A stretch of 64,000 nucleotides of DNA, taken from contig OY969717.1 of the NCBI GenBank assembly GCA_963702155.1, positions 620,001 to 684,000 of the forward strand, written 5' to 3'. The notes beneath the pieces were generated by a model. It saw only the letters and a list, made by a program, of their open reading frames with translations, was not told the origin of the DNA and did no database searches. Both the position numbers and the translations under genes were made by a program. This stretch comes from G963702155 sp963702155. Lineage in GTDB: Bacteria; Pseudomonadota; Alphaproteobacteria; Micavibrionales; Micavibrionaceae. This document shows, piece by piece, positions 61,234-64,000 of this stretch; position 1 is the first letter of the stretch; each line of letters opens with the position of its first letter.

Positions 61234-61281
61234 ATGTATTTTTCAATAATTGCAATTGTTGCTATTGCGGCAATTGGTTAA
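61234..61281 (+). CDS. 15-residue hydrophobic micro-ORF
   Basis: MYFSIIAIVAIAAIG, stop TAA one base before the nucleotidyltransferase ATG. The spacing suggests a leader peptide or coupled membrane micropeptide. Weak ribosome binding site (TGGAAA). Could be chance. Confidence 0.3.
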   Translation: MYFSIIAIVAIAAIG

Positions 61282-61282
61282 T

Positions 61283-62086
61283 ATGGCAGTTAATCAAATT
61301 TTTAAGGATTTGGACATGGGGACATCATATCTTCAAAGCCTCTTGGCACAACGTAGTGCATCTGGAAGTGTTACATCAGCGGTTGATGCGGCGAACAAGC
61401 TCATACCTCTTATCAATCGATGGGGTAATGGCTATGTTGCAAATATTTCCCTGTCTGGGTCATATGCGAAAGGTACGGCAGTCCAGGGCGGCACAGATGT
61501 CGACCTATTCATTTCATTATCCTCAAATCTCAATGACAGTCTCGCTGATATTTACAATACTTTGTATAATTGCCTAAGCCAGAACGGACATACTGCTCTT
61601 CAAAAACAAAATGTGTCCATCGGCACAACAGTGAATGGGTTTAAGGTCGATCTTGTTCCGGCGAAGAGACAAGATGCATATAGTCAGGATCATAGCCTGT
61701 ATCGCCGGAAGGCAAACACATGGACAAAAACCAATGTTCAAAAACATATTGATTTGGTTTCAAGATCGGGACGTTTGAGCGAAATTCGCGTTATGAAGCT
61801 CTGGCGCAATCATAAAAATCTTGAATTCCCGTCTTTTTATCTGGAACTCTGCGTTATTGAAGCTTTAAAAGGTTATGGCCTGATATCGGGAGGAAGCGGC
61901 GATCTATCCAAAAATATTGTCCGCGTTCTAAATTATTTAAAGACGGATTTTAAAACAGCGCGGTTTCTTGATCCTGCTAATACCAATAATGTCATTTCGG
62001 GTGATATGACGCTGCAGGAAAAAACCCTTGTTGCCCAGGCTGCAGAACGATCACTCGCCGGAAGTTGGGAACAATTTATTTCATGA
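61283..62086 (+). CDS. CD-NTase-like nucleotidyltransferase
   Basis: 267 residues. Pol-beta-type core: GSYAKGT (Gly59-Ser60) with TDVDLFI (Asp72, Asp74) and the third carboxylate Asp123 in GFKVDLVPA. The active site and helical C-terminal half (IRVMKLWRNHKN) resemble OAS/CD-NTase and archaeal CCA-adding enzymes; with no RNA-binding tail and a nuclease-like partner, a second-messenger enzyme of a CBASS-like system is the best reading. The ATG at 61283 is used; the stop TGA overlaps the partner's ATG. Confidence 0.82.
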   Translation: MAVNQIFKDLDMGTSYLQSLLAQRSASGSVTSAVDAANKLIPLINRWGNGYVANISLSGSYAKGTAVQGGTDVDLFISLSSNLNDSLADIYNTLYNCLSQNGHTALQKQNVSIGTTVNGFKVDLVPAKRQDAYSQDHSLYRRKANTWTKTNVQKHIDLVSRSGRLSEIRVMKLWRNHKNLEFPSFYLELCVIEALKGYGLISGGSGDLSKNIVRVLNYLKTDFKTARFLDPANTNNVISGDMTLQEKTLVAQAAERSLAGSWEQFIS

Positions 62087-62800
62087 ACAGATTCTCTGCT
62101 CTCACATCTTCTTGCCGGATTTAACGAGGAGTTGTTAAACCAGCTTAAATTAGGCCGAAGCACAACAGAACACCCCGTCTTAAAAGGCGATGCCAGTGAG
62201 TTGGCATGGCTGGATATGCTCCAAACCTATTTGCCCAAAAGATACGAGGCGCAGAGCGGTGTGGTGATCGATGCCGAAGGTGCTAAAAGCGATCAGATCG
62301 ACATCATCATTTTTGATCGCCAGTATTCACCCTTTATCTTTACCAATAACGGCATTCATTATGTTCCGGCAGAGAGCGTGTACGCCGTCTTTGAAGTGAA
62401 ACAGTCTTTGAATAAAGAAAATGTCTCATACGCACAGCAAAAAATAGAATCTGTCCGGTCTTTAAGCAGAACAAGTTTGCCAGTGCCGAATATTTACGGA
62501 ACGAGCAAAGCCAAAGAGCCGCATTTTATCCATGGAGGACTATTATGCCTCAATTCGGATTGGGCGCCGCCATTTGGTCAGCCTTTTGAAAAACAGATGC
62601 AGGAGGCCAATCCTGCATCAATGATCAATTTGATCTGCGTTGCTGCAGAAGGGTTTTTTGAGCTGGGCGATGATGTGCAAGCCTATCAAAAACAAAAGCC
62701 GGTTACATTATTCTTCTTTAGAGTAATCAGTCTCCTGCAACAAAAAGGCACCGCGCCGATGATGGACATTATGGCCTATGCAAAATGGCTGGATGGTTAA
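62083..62800 (+). CDS. DUF6602 protein, PD-(D/E)XK nuclease-like, one frameshift
   Basis: ATGA overlap with the nucleotidyltransferase sets the start at 62083. That frame stops after 13 codons, but one base removed near 62090 restores SLLSHLLAGFNEELLNQL, which then continues cleanly to 62800. HPVLKGDASELAWLDMLQTYLPKRY and DQIDIIIFD…AVFEVKQSL give the Asp and Glu-x-Lys of a PD-(D/E)XK fold. About 235 residues. Candidate effector of the pair. Confidence 0.78.
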
Positions 62801-64000
62801 ATTCCCCCAATCAAATTTTTGTAATAAGCATGCTTCTGCATGATCTCGTCTTGCGTTAAAAGCCGCCCATGAGCATCGCCAAAGTAATACACGCTATCGC
62901 TAACGCTGGTGCCTAAATAGAGTTTTTGTGAGAAGGATGTAATTTCATCTTCGGGATTAAATGGCATTTCTGCTATGGCGAGGGAACCATTTTCGTACAG
63001 GCGCATTTCTGTGTTGTCAGTGACCGCCAGCGTGATAATTACAGGCTTGGCTGTGTCGGTATAAAGCCCGTTTGTAATGGTGATGTTTTTATTATCAGCA
63101 TCGCGGCGTTTGTAATCAATGCGGGTCGGGTCGAGATTGCGACCGACCACCATGGCGCGATTGCCGTTAAAACCCCACATCTGGTCTTCATTGCCGTTGG
63201 CAATATGCGCGACAATCGTGATTGTCATCCCAGCCTTTGCGCCGTAATTGGATAGCAGATAACGCAGAGTGCCGTCGGTCACGGAATTGGATTGAATGAT
63301 GGGCTGGCCATTTATACCGCCCTGGGCATGATATTCCGGTCTTAGTAAAGGGTCATCTTGGCTTATATGAAAACCATTGCCGCTTTGATCGGTGAGTTGC
63401 TCCACACGACCAGAACCATCGAGCAACACCGTATCGGCATTCCAGACCGCATCTACATCACCGAACGCTTGTGGCGGCGCTGGATTATCAGATACGACGA
63501 CACGCTGCCGCGCAAACGGCTGTAACGGTTTAGTATCGGCGGCATTGTTAGAGGGAAACTGGCTCGGCACCGGATAATTGAGCGGCCCATAACCCCATGT
63601 CGCTTCAACAATATCGCCATCCTCTATAAAGTCAGCCACAGCCAGATTAAACTCTGTTTCTGTGGTTTTTTGCGCGGCATATACTTCGCTTTGTTGGCCG
63701 TTGATTTCGACATACCAACCTTTGTAACGCAAATTATCAGCATCCTGCGCCAGCGTATCGCCGCCATCCAGATCAAGAGCAACCTTGATATTGCGCGTAT
63801 TTTTAAGAGCTGATAACGCGGTCATAGCTGGGCCGAATACGCCCTGGGCATCACGTTTGCCAATATAAAACGCGGCAAGATCGGCTTGCCTCTGGCCATA
63901 TAAAATACGCCCAGCATCATTGAAATGCACCGTATCATCTAAAGGCTGGTCAACCGTCCAGACCCCGGGGACAATACATGAAGCCTCTTGTGTGACTTCA
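62797..64000 (-). CDS. SGNH/sialate O-acetylesterase-type protein with LamG-like domain (5' end outside)
   Basis: The open frame reaches the window edge. At its start TVHFNDAGRILYGQRQADLAAFYIG is the last block of an SGNH esterase (catalytic His in HFN). A short beta domain follows (LDLDGGDTLAQDADNLRYKGWYVEING), then a concanavalin/LamG-like end (VEQLTDQSGNGFHISQDD…GMTITIVAHIANG…YFGDAHGRLLTQDEI). This is common in phage tail or glycan-degrading proteins. The stop meets the DUF6602 stop. Confidence 0.72.
   Translation of the reverse strand, partial: EVTQEASCIVPGVWTVDQPLDDTVHFNDAGRILYGQRQADLAAFYIGKRDAQGVFGPAMTALSALKNTRNIKVALDLDGGDTLAQDADNLRYKGWYVEINGQQSEVYAAQKTTETEFNLAVADFIEDGDIVEATWGYGPLNYPVPSQFPSNNAADTKPLQPFARQRVVVSDNPAPPQAFGDVDAVWNADTVLLDGSGRVEQLTDQSGNGFHISQDDPLLRPEYHAQGGINGQPIIQSNSVTDGTLRYLLSNYGAKAGMTITIVAHIANGNEDQMWGFNGNRAMVVGRNLDPTRIDYKRRDADNKNITITNGLYTDTAKPVIITLAVTDNTEMRLYENGSLAIAEMPFNPEDEITSFSQKLYLGTSVSDSVYYFGDAHGRLLTQDEIMQKHAYYKNLIGGI

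Overview
The window reads as an alphaproteobacterial chromosome of moderately low GC. Supporting signs are the fabA-fabB-fabI cluster, the rimP-nusA-infB-rbfA-truB-rpsO translation block, the miaB-phoH-ybeY-corC-lnt-HTH-metK-trmB run, an ECF sigma factor paired with an NrsF-type (DUF1109) anti-sigma factor, and a complex I NDUFA4-like subunit. The genus cannot be named from the sequence alone; a Micavibrio-like or Rhodospirillales-like lineage is only a guess.

Layout. 1-2810 (+): unsaturated fatty acid synthesis (fabA end, fabB, fabI) with a csaA-like gene inside. 3127-6093 (-): GDPD phosphodiesterase and pnp. 6399-7928 (+): gpmI. 8075-14714 (-): rpsO, truB, rbfA, infB, nusA, rimP. 14885-23434 (-): trmB, metK, an Xre regulator, lnt, corC, ybeY, phoH, miaB. 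23622-37603 (mostly +): an AGCS symporter, a 1267-residue membrane-anchored coiled-coil protein, a HAD hydrolase, a patatin, an MsbA-like exporter, small envelope or stress genes, the sigma/anti-sigma pair and two tRNAs. 38031-42024: rhodanese, a cation/proton antiporter and a probable general-stress group (glycine-zipper protein, CsbD, DUF892) with candidate EcfG-type promoters.

From about 42.1 kb the window is accessory DNA. A 6.4 kb element (42111-48544) carries a large serine recombinase with its DUF2924 partner, is bounded by 80-bp direct repeats, and contains gene fragments and AT-rich orphan genes. Next comes a long minus-strand divalent-metal efflux operon (CzcI-like, CzcC, CzcB, CzcA, a small periplasmic protein, a DUF3147-like protein, CzcD, and a minimal UmuD/LexA-type S24 protein). 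A plus-strand metal/redox cluster follows (CzcI-like, an exported protein, an HMA protein, a MerT-like membrane protein, DUF305, a glutaredoxin-MauE fusion). After that lies a possible immunity-type control region: two related structured RNA folds, one with a terminator/antiterminator arrangement, then an Xre repressor. Next is a two-gene nucleotidyltransferase plus DUF6602 cassette that resembles a phage-defence module. The window ends in a phage-like SGNH/LamG protein.

Several conserved genes (pnp, nusA, rimP, trmB, and most of 57.3-59.5 kb) carry multiple frameshifts packed into short stretches, and tRNA-Arg has an extra T-loop base. Because these genes are broadly conserved and their protein sequence is intact across frames, I read this as local sequence error rather than gene decay. 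They are annotated as whole genes with that warning.
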